Shown here: piece by piece, positions 32,700-44,819 of the stretch
Numbering within the stretch: the first letter of the stretch is position 1
Layout of the letters: the number at the start of each line of letters is the position of its first letter
Translations under genes and position numbers: made by a program
NCBI RefSeq assembly: GCF_005239225.2
Contig: NC_133293.1
Span: 20,304,333 to 20,368,332, forward strand
Reading direction: 5' to 3'
Length of the DNA stretch: 64,000 nt
From: Populus alba
Taxonomy: Eukaryota > Streptophyta > Magnoliopsida > Malpighiales > Salicaceae
The notes under the pieces: generated by a model
The model's database searches: none
Seen by the model: only the letters and a program-made list of their open reading frames with translations
What the model was told of the DNA's origin: nothing

Positions 32700-35209
32700 C
32701 CGAGGTGATATTTTTGTAAACACTAAGGTTGAATGGATGTCGATAACTGTGTCCAGATTTCCTGGCCAACCATGCTGCACGTATTCCTTCATAATTCTGG
32801 AAAAGAACCATTCTAGTTATTATCAATAACCACAAAAATTAAGCATGTTGCATATCTACTTTGGAATTGAATACTCACTTCAATGGTTGTCATATTGCAA
32901 GACATGAGGTAAATATGCCAACCCAAAAGAGTTCCAAATGTTATGCTCAAGCCAAACATCATTGCTCCAGAAACAACCTAAAATGCCCTATGTCAGGTTT
33001 CTTAATAAGCCCTGAAAACTCAAAACAGTCTATTTGCATGAATACTCAGGAATGAACAAGAATTAAGAGAAAGGATAAGTCAGCAAATACCGAATGCAAG
33101 TATTTTTACTAGTCCGTAAGAACCATTTAGACAGGGCTTATTCAAGACCCTCAACTTCTGTTTAAAACTGATTTATTGGCTGAATAAGAGACCAAAAGGT
33201 TCATGGCTTCACTTTATTTTTCAAGCAATCTTGGGAAACATTTTTAAGAAAAGAATCTTAAGCAACAGAATGATCTTGGAAAAGTTTATACATTTTTAAA
33301 TGCTATTCAGAACCATTGTAGCCCTGACTATCGCCCAAAACTGCCTTTACAACCTCATTCTATGGTGGGTAATTGCCATGTTCGACCTTGTATGTTGCTA
33401 TCCTTCATATGATGCAGTCTTGCATGTATAGAATTCAAGTGGAAAAGGACAAGAGCATGGATAACAAATTATATGAACTTTTAGATCTTGTTTTTTGGGG
33501 GTTTTATTCTCTTATTCTTTCTTTTCTTTTCTTTTTCCAGCTTCTCTTGCATACAGATTGTGTACTTTGGTTATTCCCCCTTAGAAGTTAGTCTTGAATA
33601 GTTAACCGAACTAAACATTCAAAAGACTGCCATCAAAGATTAAATACCCACTCACAAAAAAAATCTTCATAGGAATTCTTCCACTGAAATTCCAGTTCTT
33701 CTGAAAAGAACAGCTGATTATCATGACCTGAGCATGCCAAAATCATCTATTGTAATCTCAGCCAATCAAGTTATATAATATCAAGTGCGAATGAAAACCA
33801 GAATAAACCTACCGAAGAATAGATGCTTGCTATGGTTGCATATAAAACTAATATAAAAAAGGCCTTGTAGTTCCAATAACCAACACAGTTATTTATCCAA
33901 AGACAATGATGATCCTGCCATCAATTTTAAAGTAAACATAATCCATAACTCTATCGATAATCAAGTTAAAAACTCATGAACCAAACAGTTATTGCAAAAA
34001 AAAGATTTTTGCTGAACATACCATCCTCAAAACACACCTTCTGCAGACCCTACAATGATGAGCCCTGGGAGGCTTGTATGTAACACACTTGTCACATCGC
34101 CTCAGTTGTGAACTCTATCAAGGATTAATTATCAATCAGTCCAAAGTTAACCACAAAGTAAGAAATTCATTTATAGAAAATTGCATTAAAAAAACAGGTT
34201 ATGGACCTTATTATCACATGGATACGCTATACTTAGATTTCAAAACAAGGAACAGATCTAAGAGCACAATCAATATGAGACATTATCTATTAGAGTTTAA
34301 AGAAACTGCAGAAAACAAAACGAATTGAGGCAAGATGTTGTTAGCATCTGACGATGCAAAAATCAAACAATTTCACTGAATTGAACCCAAAATAACTAGT
34401 TGCTAAAGTTGAATCATCCTTCCACAGAAAATGAAATAAGAACCAAATCCTCATTCTTCTTTTCATCCATTATCAAGGAAACCAACAGGAAGCTAAAGTT
34501 GAGCCAACAGAAGATAAATCATTCACCAAAACCACCATGTTCCTAAATAATTCATAATAACCAGTTACAATTAAATCATCAAACACTAGTACAGCCTAGA
34601 AAGCCCAAAGTTCAATCTTTGCACTGTAGGCATGGGTTTACTTCCTCCGAATTCTAGCAACAAAAGGACACAAATAACAGAACTTCACACCTAAATATAA
34701 AAGCATATCCTCCCTTGATTTCTCAACAGCCACTTCAAAACCAAATAATATAACTTTATGAACTAAATCACAACCACAAACAATGACACTCAAGATTTCA
34801 CCTTTCTTCTTTTTTCCTCAATTTTCTCATCAATCAATCCAAAATCAAATAAAAAGACACATAACACATCACTATTCAGACATTTACAATAAAAAAGAGA
34901 AGAAACTTAAATGCTTGCTTATATATTACTTACATTATCGAGTGGTTCATGATGTGGAGGGACAGCAGCTCCTTCAACATCAGGAACATAAGGGGAAGGG
35001 ACATAACCAGGTTCTTTTAAAACACAGACGAGAAAAGAGAAAAGACATAAAGAAGCCATAAAAGTGAAGATCATAGCATTCAAAGTCCCAGCTGAGCTCT
35101 GTAACCCAACCCAATCTTCAATAAATATGAAAACTGTTATGTAATAAACAAAACTCATCAACAGAAACACACTACAAACTGGGATCGACAAGAATCTCTT
35201 CCACTCCAT
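32514..35209 (-). CDS. PAT16: DHHC-type protein S-acyltransferase, PAT15/PAT16-like
   Basis: Palmitoyltransferase that attaches long acyl chains to cysteines of target proteins, in an endomembrane or plasma membrane. Seven exons: 35209-34934, 34114-34022, 33914-33813, 33727-33656, 32977-32879, 32796-32701 and 32606-32514 (TGA). The sum is 831 nt, giving 276 residues. Two membrane segments (about residues 9-30 and 45-68) precede the cysteine-rich domain CDKCVTYKPPRAHHCRVC; the catalytic DHHC opens exon 3 at residues 124-127, followed by LWINNCVGYWNYKAFF. Two more membrane segments follow, then the TTxE motif (TTIE, 211-214) and the WLARKSG block. The C-terminus is short. Order and spacing fit Arabidopsis PAT15/16. 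All key residues are present. Every intron is GT-AG, but the donor after exon 6 is GTCTCTCTCT, at the very edge of a CT microsatellite. Confidence 0.94.
32675..32699. repeat. (GA)n/(CT)n microsatellite abutting a splice donor
   Basis: A GA run on the + strand ends at the donor of the sixth PAT exon (exon end 32701; GT at 32700-32699). On the transcript the intron therefore begins GTCTCTCTC. Confidence 0.9.
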
Positions 35210-35345
35210 TGAGAATTTCTGGGATCTTTTTTTTTTTTTGGTTCAGAAGCAGAGGTTTTCTTGTCTGATTTTTGAAGTCAATTCGGTTTTTTCTGTACGT
35301 TTGTTGCTAGAGACTTAGAGAGGAAGACAAGTCGGTTATTTAAAG
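35210..35345 (-). promoter_or_regulatory. 5' UTR and promoter region of the DHHC S-acyltransferase gene
   Basis: Upstream of the ATG at 35209. Holds a poly-purine/pyrimidine run at 35228-35240 and no coding frame. No clear TATA box. Confidence 0.4.
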
Positions 35346-36176
35346 TGGGCTTTAAAGGAATACTAATTATGGGCTTAACATGGCCACCAAGCCCAATAAA
35401 TATAATGGGCTCTGGTTATATTCTGGCTCAGGAAAGTGGTCTAGGCTTATTCTCACTACAGTTTTATGGGGTTGGGCCTCTTGAAATTAGGGAGTGGGAC
35501 AAGGTTGGATCGGGTCGGATTTTCGCCACCTTGAAATTTAGCTTGGTTGAGTTAGGTTTTTTTAATTTTTTAATGAAAAAATTGACATTTTAATAAATAA
35601 AAATAAAAAATATTATTATTAATCATTTAAAGTTGGATATGGAATGAGTGGAGGTGCGAATGCAAAACTTATCTGCCAGTCTCTCCGTGGCTAGGGCAAG
35701 AATTGGAATTGAGATAGGTATCAATAAATTAATGTATATTTTATATTATGGTAGTTTTTACTATCGTGATTTGAGAAATTACAATTAAGAAAAACTATAA
35801 ACTATATATATATATATATATTAAGATTTTTAAAAAAAGTTATATTAATTAATCAAATATTTTTAAATTTACAACTAAATTCACAGAAACAAACAAAGGT
35901 TTGGGGTTAATATATTGCTATAATCTTCTATCTCTAGCCAGAGGTTCACCAAAGGTTAATAGAACTCTTACCTTGAGGGTAAATAGTACATTAGTGCATT
36001 AAAGAGTATTCAATAATTTACGACTTTTGCATATATAGCAGCTTTACTAGCGCTAGGGTTTTTGTTGTGATCCATGCAACACGGCTCTTTTTTTTAACCC
36101 TACTCTTTAAATGTCACTTGAGGCTTGTCTTCCAGTAGCCAGGCAACATCTAGTGTGACATCAGTTAAAAGGGAAA

Positions 36177-36207
<31 letters not shown>

Positions 36208-37619
36208 CTCCAAAAATTGAGACAACATAAAAGGAACAGGACGTGGAGACCAGTCTGCTGGGGCTTGAGGCTACGTAACAAATCAACACAATTATCAAAG
36301 TTTAACCTTTTATACTGCCACCCTTCTTGTGGCCTCAAATCACACGTACAAAGCTGATTGTTACGATCATTCAATTTCGGTATCATTTTGCATTTGCCAT
36401 TACATATCTTCGGTAGGGACTCCCTCATGATCAATCCCCACATTGCAACAGATATCATCATCATGCTCTGCCGCCGTGGGGACCGTTGATTTTCTTCATG
36501 CATATGGACCCAAGAGTCCAATATTATTGTTCCTCCCCTCCTAGCTAGCTATAAGATTTAATTGATTCTTAATGTGAAAATTAGGAACTTGCTACCATGG
36601 CTAAGCATGAAGAAAGTAGGTCATCTTGCAGGCCTATTAGGTTAACAACTATTTATCAAGTGTTATAATAATAAGAATTTGAAATCAAGGATTTATTTCT
36701 ATATAATTTTAAATTCAGCAATGCAGCTGTGGTCATTAACTTTAGGACTCTGATACCAAACTATATTAATTAAAAAATAATAATATAGCAATAAACCTTG
36801 ACGTGTGAAAGAATGTGTTAAGGAATTGATGGTGATTAACAGCAAGGGCTAAAAGGTACAAAGGGGGTAGGGAACTGTGGCATTTCTTAATGTTGGTATA
36901 AAAGGCATGAAAAAGGGATCTAAGAAAGCAGGGTTTAGCGAGCATTTATAAGATCGGTCCCCGTCGAATTGGACCAGTCATGGTACCCTCAATAACTACG
37001 TCGACCTACGAATATGCCAACCATATCAATCTTGCCATGCCCTGAACTCACATTGGAGGGAGCTATGGGAGGGTATTAGACAGCTACGTGGCAGGCCTCC
37101 ATTGATTTTCAATTTTCTGTGCTACAATTTAATTTGTTATAATTAAACATGGAATATTATTATTATAAGGTTATTGATTTGAGTCTTGAATTGTCGGCTT
37201 GGCTACTTCTTTTTTTGTCCTTTTGCAAATCTCTCGTATATAACTTGCCTTCCACTAGCATTTTGCTATTTTCCCGATTTTCTCTTCTCTTCTCTCGTTT
37301 CCTAATATATTTTAGAGGCAAATCCCAAACATGACCTAAGAAAATATCAGCCTTTCGCTGTTTTCCAATTTTCTTTCTTTTGATCCCCCAATATTTTAAA
37401 GGGGGATTTCAAGCATGGCCTAATAAGTCTTCTGAAATATATTAATTTGGATGGAATTAGAATGATTTTCCCTTTTTTCTGATCACTCCCTTCGTTGAAG
37501 AGAAAACGAGAAACTATAATTGTTAAAGGTTTCACTAAATAATTTAAAATTTTGAATTATATAATTAAATTTTTTTAACAACAATTAGTATAAAAAAAAA
37601 TCAAATGAATTGGTGCAGT
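35346..37619. other. Spacer with microsatellites and short duplications
   Basis: Contains a TA run (35806-35821), an ATT microsatellite (36179-36207), and two related blocks at 37310-37352 and 37390-37440 (ATATTTTAGAGG...CATGACCTAA versus ATATTTTAAAGG...CATGGCCTAA). No gene is supported; open frames at 36204-36521 and 37149-37334 show no family traits. Confidence 0.5.
36179..36207. repeat. (ATT)n microsatellite
   Basis: About nine to ten perfect units. Confidence 0.9.
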
Positions 37620-38090
37620 CACTACTAGAAAATCGATAAATACAAATGAAAATATTGAGGGAATATTTTCATTGGTAAATTGCTGACGAATTTTACTGAC
37701 GGAAATATTACCTCAGTATTTACCAAGGAAATTACAGTGAAAAAAATTAAAACAAAGCAAAAAAAAAAAAAATGACGTGCCATTTTTACCAACAGAATTA
37801 CCGACATAATTTATTCCATCAGTAATTCCGTTAGTAAAATTATTAGTAAACTGTCAATACTATTCATCATGTTCATTACAAAGAGAATCACCAACGAAAC
37901 ATTCCACCAGTATTTTACAAAGAGCTTTGTAACTATTTATTTTCTAATTATACTGTTACTTATTTTTTTTTACAAATAAAATTACTGATGGATTGAAAAG
38001 TCGTTAGGTGTTATTTGATAATTTTCTGAAAAAATTTAAATTAAATTAAAAATTAAAATTTATCGGAAAATTCCATCATACTAAGTGTAA
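37620..38090 (+). mobile_element. CACTA-like transposon terminus with subterminal repeats
   Basis: Starts CACTACTAGAAAA, the typical end of plant CACTA (En/Spm) elements. The next 450 bp hold repeated subterminal units in both directions (GACGAATTTTACTGACGGAAA, ACCAACAGAATTACCGACA, CATCAGTAATTCCGTTAGTAA, ACCAACGAAACATTCCACCAG), as expected of transposase-binding repeats. I find no inverted partner (TTTTCTAGTAGTG) downstream and no transposase, so it is a truncated or highly eroded end. The right limit is approximate. Confidence 0.65.
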
Positions 38091-41000
38091 TATATAGAAA
38101 TAACAAAAAACAATCATACAACGCAGTCAATTGACTGCTATATGGTAATTTTTTCCCCTCCCTACAGTAGCTATCGCTTATTTTATACGACCCTTCTACT
38201 TGAAACATTCTCAATTTTTTTGATATTTTATCAAGCAAGTGTATTATATTTCACCAAACACACACTGACACAAAAAATATAGACTTTTTTTTTTTTTTTT
38301 TTTGTATGGGGACAAGGCAGCTCTTTCATTCAATGGAAGAAAAATCTAGTACATCACAAATAGATTTCTTGAATTTAATTAATTCCCATGAAAATATTTC
38401 TTATCGAATATTCTTTCTAAAATCATTCCTCAATCTCCTGCATTGAATAACTGAACCCTAGCAGCGGATCCTTTATAATTCTGCCAATGGCTGAAATGTT
38501 TTGGAGAATGATTTCGGGGTGTAGCATTAAACAAGATTTTAGTTCCAAAAAATCCATGATCTCTCTTTTCATCTATTTCTCGCATACATGTGTATAGCCA
38601 TAAACATGGCTGTGTATGATTATATACCAATTTTCAATCACTTTTATAATTTGCGTTCAATGTTATTTTCAATACAAGCAATCGGCTTTCTTCTTCTTTC
38701 TTTTTTGTTGATTTTCATCATGTTTATATATATAAACAATCAAGCAGCTGATAGTCCAGCCAAGCAAGGAGTTCTTAATTAAAGACACTAATTTAGTAGC
38801 ATGGCTAACACTTTTATTCAGTTTTTTCTTCATATTGTCTTTAGATCTTTGTGTTGTAAGTAAGTTTCCTGATTTTATAGATTTTTTGTATTTTTTTCTC
38901 TGGTGTTTAATAGATCATTACTAATTCATAAGAAAAAATCGATATATATATATGCATATCAATTAGACTCCTTCAATCCTCGTATAATTCCATATCAACG
39001 ATCACTTTACCAAAGCGAACTTTAAGAATCAATGTACTAACTGCATGCTGCCGAGATATTTCAAACGAATTTATTATACGTATATTCAAAGAAAAGGTGA
39101 TTAATCGATGCCATGGCAAATGAAAGGCAAAAATGTGACTTGAATTTTCACGAGAAACATTGATACATATATATTAAGCCCTCCAATATATATAGCTATA
39201 TATGGAAAAGTGTAGGCACTGAAAGACTCTGACATGCACATCCAAAATTGCATTATGTTCAAATGCATTTTTACCAAGTTGCTTTGCTATGATCGCATAG
39301 GTCACCATTACTGTTGTTTCCTTCCCTACTCTGTGTACTTGTGGACCTTAACAAGAAAGAATGATTTGCTACTCTTTCCTTCACTTGTCAATTGACACAA
39401 CAGCTTTTGTCTCTAATTGCCCCCACATGACTTGGCTTAAGATTCTTCTTCAGATCCAGGGACTGGTACCTGTGTGTAGATGATCACAGACACCGCAATG
39501 CCCTTTTAGGTCTCTCCAAGTCGTCATATCCAACCGGAATTACACCTGTTGGCACCAGAAAACAAAATTAGAGTCGTTAAGTACGTAGTTTGCTTGCCTT
39601 AATTTATAGCTGGTCCCATTGAGAAAACATTATGCAACTCCAAGAACTACGGCGATTCTCTTTGTAGCAGTCCTTCTGCAATATAATGAACAAATACTTG
39701 TATGCATATCATAGTACAGATGATCGTAAAATGTTTGAGGAAAAATCTGAATAACTCCTACCTAATTAACAGACCAATCGAGCCAAGTTGTAATCAAATC
39801 GTATTGGCCATAAGCCCATGTTTACTCACGTGTATATGTTGAAAAAAATAATGCAAGTCACATATCAGAAGCATAATAATGATCTTTTATCTTGCTGAGT
39901 TGCAGCTAGCTAAGGCTCTCTCTTGTTTTATTGTCTGTTTTGCTTGTGGGACATTCAGCCAGCTTAAGTCTGACTGTAAACATGTCCTTACGGCTAGTGT
40001 GTGAATTGAATAATAATGTGCTCTTCCAAATTCTTCATGCACATTGAAACTCAATATATATTTCCTTACAGATTCCCTTTGGAAGGACTCCATAGATGAG
40101 AAGGTTGAATTCTATAGGAAATGACTGCAAGATACCCAAATCAAAAGTATTTATGAAATAGTTCAGATTCGGACAAAAATAGAGGAAACAACAAAAGGAT
40201 ATATCTGCGATATCCAAAAGAGATTTCTGTACGTACTGCAGGCTGCTTGGACATGCATGTTCATGGTGAATAAAGCAAGTATATTATAATGAAGAGAATA
40301 TTTCAAAAGCAACATTTAAGGCCATATAAATGCATTGTATTTGTTTTTTCCTTTGACTGATCCACAAGGAATAGTGGTAATCAAGGAGAGTACTCTAGAA
40401 TCATGGAGGAAATCAAAGAGCAATTAATATTCAGATGTATCAAGGAAGCACACACACACATGGAGCAATGAATAGTTTGTTGATTGTAACAGTGATGTGG
40501 AGATGCTAAAGAAGCTCCACCATGACTTGTAGCCAGGTTGCTTCATCAAGCTTGGGTATGTATGAATGTATGGAAACTGAAATTGGAAATTCTAAGCTCT
40601 TAATTAGGTACGTAATCATGAATTAATTAGTTGAGTGACACAAAAACACAACTACAAAGAATTCATTAATCAAACAAGCATACACACCACTATTTCATAT
40701 ACTCTCCATCAAGCTCTAACTTCCTTTATGCCTAACCAAATTAATTAACAAAACCCTAAACTTCAAGAACCAAGTTCGTCTTCAGAAATAACCTAGCTAA
40801 TACATAAACACAAGCACAAAAGGGTGTTTTTGAAAGCAGTACTATGATCATAACCAATATATATGACATGAAGGACTAATTTCAGCGTTCTTACATCTAT
40901 ATAGATGCTAGTTCCTGCACGTCTCACAGCGTGATCGATGAATGGGAATTCCAAATAGACTCCTGTACAAGCCAAGATGGATCAATTATTTCAGACCTAC

Positions 41001-41179
41001 GGTATATAGTGCTACTCCTTTAAGGCCATTGTACTAATATGAACCCCCCAAGCTATTAGCTAGGTACAAGTAATAAAAGCCAAACAAATATGGCGTAATT
41101 AAGGATTTGAGCAGCTTTACCTTGTTTAGAAGCAGAAAATCTTAGATCCAACTATTTCAGGTGTGTATATACAGTCATT
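38091..41179. other. Region downstream of MIR172, probably part of the primary transcript nearest the hairpin
   Basis: No protein gene supported. A poly(T) run lies at 38286-38303 and several short TA runs occur. A 64-codon frame at 38588-38782 has one hydrophobic segment but no known relatives. Primary MIR172 transcripts are long and spliced in other plants, so part of 39.4-41.2 kb may belong to it; I cannot place its exons or 3' end. Confidence 0.4.
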
Positions 41180-41310
41180 TATGGCTGATGCAGCATCATC
41201 AAGATTCTCACCTTCAAAGAAATACATTGCTGTCTATGATCTATCTAGCTAGCTAGCTAGCTGCCGTACATCTTTTTGAATGTGAATCTTGATGATGCTG
41301 CACCTGCAAA
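41180..41310 (-). ncRNA. MIR172: MIR172 precursor hairpin
   Basis: The minus strand carries the canonical mature miR172 (AGAATCTTGATGATGCTGCA, then T) at 41208-41188 on the 3' arm. The matching star strand (GCAGCATCATCAAGATTCAC, then A) lies at 41301-41281 on the 5' arm. The arms pair almost perfectly with a two-base overhang geometry, and the loop is about 70 nt and includes a CTAGCTAG run. miR172 targets AP2-like transcription factors and promotes phase change and flowering. The order star-5', mature-3' is that of all MIR172 genes, which fixes the minus strand. Confidence 0.96.
41188..41208 (-). ncRNA. miR172: Mature miR172 (21 nt)
   Basis: Exact match to the conserved plant miR172a/b type ending in GCAU. 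It sits on the 3' arm of the minus-strand hairpin. Confidence 0.96.
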
Positions 41311-41509
41311 CAATGACTTTTGAAAGTCGATCCATGTTTCATGCATATTGGATTGTGTAAGAGAACTAAAGTAAAAGCTAGAGAAAACTTGAGAACAAAG
41401 AGAGACGAAGAGACCAACAGAGCTTAGAGAGATCTAGCTGTCTTGTAAGTATACGTGGCAATTAACAAATGGTTTACAAGGTTCCCAACACAAAAGAGCC
41501 CTCAGAGAG

Positions 41510-41517
41510 TATATATA
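41510..41517 (-). promoter_or_regulatory. TATA box of the MIR172 transcript
   Basis: Minus strand reads GGTATATATACTCTC; the TATA core is about 210 bp upstream of the hairpin. Transcription would start near 41480. Confidence 0.7.
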
Positions 41518-42000
41518 CCTCTAAGAAACCAGTAAGACCCAGAAATTTATGAGCCAAAAAAAATCACACAAAACCAACACCTCTGCTACTCTTTTTTTGC
41601 TGGTAATTCATGGTTTGAGGTTTTTTTTTTTTTGTTGGTTATATAGATGTAGTTACAAGTGGGGATAAAAAATTAAAGAGCAACAAATTGAGAAACAGAA
41701 AAAAAGAAAAAAAAGAAGAGGTTTTCTAGAGTAATTTCTTTTTTTAAAAAAGAAGTGGAAAATAACGAATAAAGAACCAGAAAAAAAATTTGGAAATAAA
41801 ATAACAAATAAACAACAAAAAACTTGGAAATCAACAAGAACACTGGAGCAAAAAAAAGGTGAAAAGGAAAAGGAAAAGGAAAAAACATGACTCAAAATGA
41901 AGTTGAAGAAGTGATCATAAAACAAAGTGGCAGAAGTAGCGAGAGAAACAGATAGAGAGGTCAAGATCTAGCCCTGATTTAAATCAAACGGAGAAAACGG
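41518..42000 (-). promoter_or_regulatory. Upstream region of MIR172
   Basis: Purine-rich on the + strand (GAAAAG, AAAAGAAA and GAGA runs), with AGGAAAAGGAAAAGGAAAA near 41866-41884. It is probably promoter DNA. The open frames here on the minus strand are low-complexity phenylalanine-rich artefacts. Confidence 0.45.
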
Positions 42001-42035
42001 AGGGAGGGAGGGAGGGAGGGAGGGAGGGAGGGAGA
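42001..42035 (+). repeat. (GGGA)n tract with G-quadruplex potential
   Basis: Eight consecutive GGG runs separated by single A on the + strand. This meets the G3N1 quadruplex pattern and lies about 490 bp upstream of the MIR172 TATA box. Confidence 0.9.
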
Positions 42036-43149
42036 GGAGTAGTTGAGGACTGAGGAGAAGGGGTTTAGGTTCTTATACACTCCACGATTGGATTCTTCAA
42101 TGAATTCTACCGTGACTCGTGGGTGTATGGAACTTGTGTAATTTTTTGCCCTTTATTTTCCTGGGTTTGTTTGTTAAACAATAATAAATAAAAATAAAAA
42201 ATAAAAAAGAGGTTTAATAAAAGTTGAAATAAATTGATATTCCTTCTATAGTAGCAAATAAAATATATTTTTCTAGTAAAACAAATACGATGAAACCAAT
42301 CAATTCCTCTATATATGGAATTCATCATATATATACGATATGAATTTATGATCATTTTCTGATATTATTGTTAAAAAAATTATATGTAACCGAGTACAAA
42401 TATAGAGATATGGAGTAATTAAAAATTATAAAACGAGTTTATATGGATTTTTTTATCCAAACGATATAATATATTCAGATCAACTCGTACATCAATAAAG
42501 ATGAAAAATATATTTTTTAGCAATTTTAAGAATATATTTATCACATAAATCTGATGGTTTTAAAATTCGAATTTAGAAAATTAAGAGATAATCAGGGGTG
42601 TGTGTGTGTGTGTGTCTGTATACATGTCATTAGGGAATTTAAACCCTACATATCATGATGTAGCCAGCAGCCAAGCTTGGGAGTTGTGCCTATAGACAAG
42701 TCAAGTACCAGGGGATGAGGAGCAAGTGATAATCCTCAACAGAAATTTAAGCAGGGAGAATCTCTTTGAACTCTCGTTCTTAAATGGCTAGCTTTCAACA
42801 CATGAGTGGTCACGATTAAAACCCAGAAAATCATATATCTATTAATTATTTCCTCATATTTTAATCAAATGTCAAATTTGAACTTTTATTTTCCCCTCAA
42901 ATAAAAATCCGAGCACTCACATAGCAAATGGGATGAGCTCGATTATTCTAAGCACGACGATGTAGCAAGCAAGCTCGGGCTCGATCATATATGAGCCTAG
43001 CTTGAAAGTTAAAAGATCATAATAATATACATAAAATCCATTAAGTTATCTATCTTTATTTTATGTCATTAATAATGAAAATCGAATATATATATATATA
43101 AGCAACCACATAATATATTTAATATTTGATTGACTATTTTAAATAAATT
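42036..43149. other. AT-rich spacer
   Basis: Holds a TG microsatellite (42598-42616) and TA runs near 43088. No gene supported. Confidence 0.6.
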
Positions 43150-43931
43150 ATTTACAAATATTTTTTCTCTAGAGAAGAGATATGTTATAAGAAAATGATT
43201 TAAGATGCATTTTTTTATAAGTTGATCCTTAAAGAAATGAAGTAAATCTAAAAGTATTTCTGGACAACCCTATCATGTATAAAATAATAGTCAACCTCCA
43301 TATATTTAGTATGAGCATGAAAAATAGAATTAACGAACAAATAAGTGGCACCTAAATTATCACACCAAAGCATAGGTAAGGAAGTATGAGCAATCTGCAG
43401 ATTTGTCAATAAATATTAAAGCTATAGGATCTCAGAAGTCTAGTCAACTAAAGCCTTACATTTTGACTTTGTTGAAGATTGAGCAACTGTATGTTGTTTG
43501 CTTGATTTTCAAGAAATATCTAGATTGATCTTTAGCTTAAAGACCCTTTCTCATGTTCCTTAGGGAATTTGTTTGGTGTCTCGGAGTTGTAATCTTCCTT
43601 TTAATGATTATGACAACTTTTATAGGATACGTACTACCTTAGGGTCAGATGAGGATGAGCAAATAGCCATTAATCGAAGAGAAGGATGAATACTTCATTC
43701 TTTCATCAGGTGACTAGTCATGTAATGAATAGTTAGTCGAGAGAAAGTGCACTATCCCTTCTTTTCATTGAGTGTACAACTGAAATAGATAAGATAACCA
43801 CTTGTTGACTTATAGTCATCAACATTACTAGCCCAATTAGCATTTGTAAAACCATGTATAGTAAATGAAGAATTGCAGATGATATATAAGTAAGGAAAAA
43901 AAATATACCTTTCAAATAACATAAAATGTGT

Positions 43932-44224
43932 TTAATGGCAGCCCGAAGTGCATCTATAGGAGTGTATGCATAAACTAACATATTTTGTTCGCATCAGAAC
44001 AATTATTTGGTCTTGTAAATATGAGATATTTAAGAGCACTAATAATTTAACGAAACCATGTAGGATTAGAAAACATGCAATCAGACACCATAGCAAGTTT
44101 GGAGGTAGAAATATAAATATCGATTGGTTTGCTGGAAAACATACTTTCTTGGTGGAGTATGTCATAAATATACTTATCTTGCCATAGTATAATACCCATA
44201 CTAGTAGGGTGAAGCTCAATCCAA

Positions 44225-44276
<52 letters not shown>

Positions 44277-44819
44277 GGCAGCTCCTAAATACCAAAGCTT
44301 GAATTTTGAGTTCACCAATTGGATTAAATGGTGAAGCAAGATTGAGTTGCTTCTAGTAAGCAAAATATCATTGACGTAAACAAAGAGATAAAATATATCA
44401 GAATCCATAGACAAGATGAATAAAGAGGTATTAACCTTTGAAGCATGAAATCCATTAGATAAAAGATAATCATTCAGCCAAGTATACCATGCCCGAGGAG
44501 CTTGTTTCAACCCATACAAAGATTTATGTAGTTAACACACATGAGAAGAAAGAGTAAGATCAACAAAACTTAGAGGTTGTTGCATGTATACCTCTTCATG
44601 AAATGTGTTATTAAGAAAGACATTATATATATTAAGTTGATTAATATTCCAACCATTGAAAATCAAAATGGTGAGAACTAACCAAACAATAGTATGCTCT
44701 ACCATAAAACTAAAAGTTTCAAAATAATCAATACCTTCATGCCAAGTAAAACCTCTAGTAATTAACCGAGCCTTATAGTGCTCAAAACTACCATTTGCAC
44801 AATGTCTTATCTTGTACAC
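43932..44819 (-). pseudogene. Copia reverse transcriptase fragment
   Basis: Single frame broken by one TAA near 44532 and by a microsatellite at 44226-44277. The catalytic motif is changed to YVND (VYVNDILLT), so the enzyme would be inactive even without the stops. Confidence 0.85.
44226..44277. repeat. (AAT)n microsatellite inside the RT remnant
   Basis: About 17 units. On the minus strand it would encode a polytyrosine or polyleucine run in the RT frame at the LGA..YFLG position. Confidence 0.92.

Noticed and set aside
38588..38782. Possible 64-residue membrane peptide
   Set aside because: One hydrophobic stretch in AT-rich DNA is expected by chance; no promoter or relatives seen.
41653..41964. 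Phenylalanine-rich minus-strand frames upstream of MIR172
   Set aside because: Produced by the A/G-rich + strand composition; no coding features.
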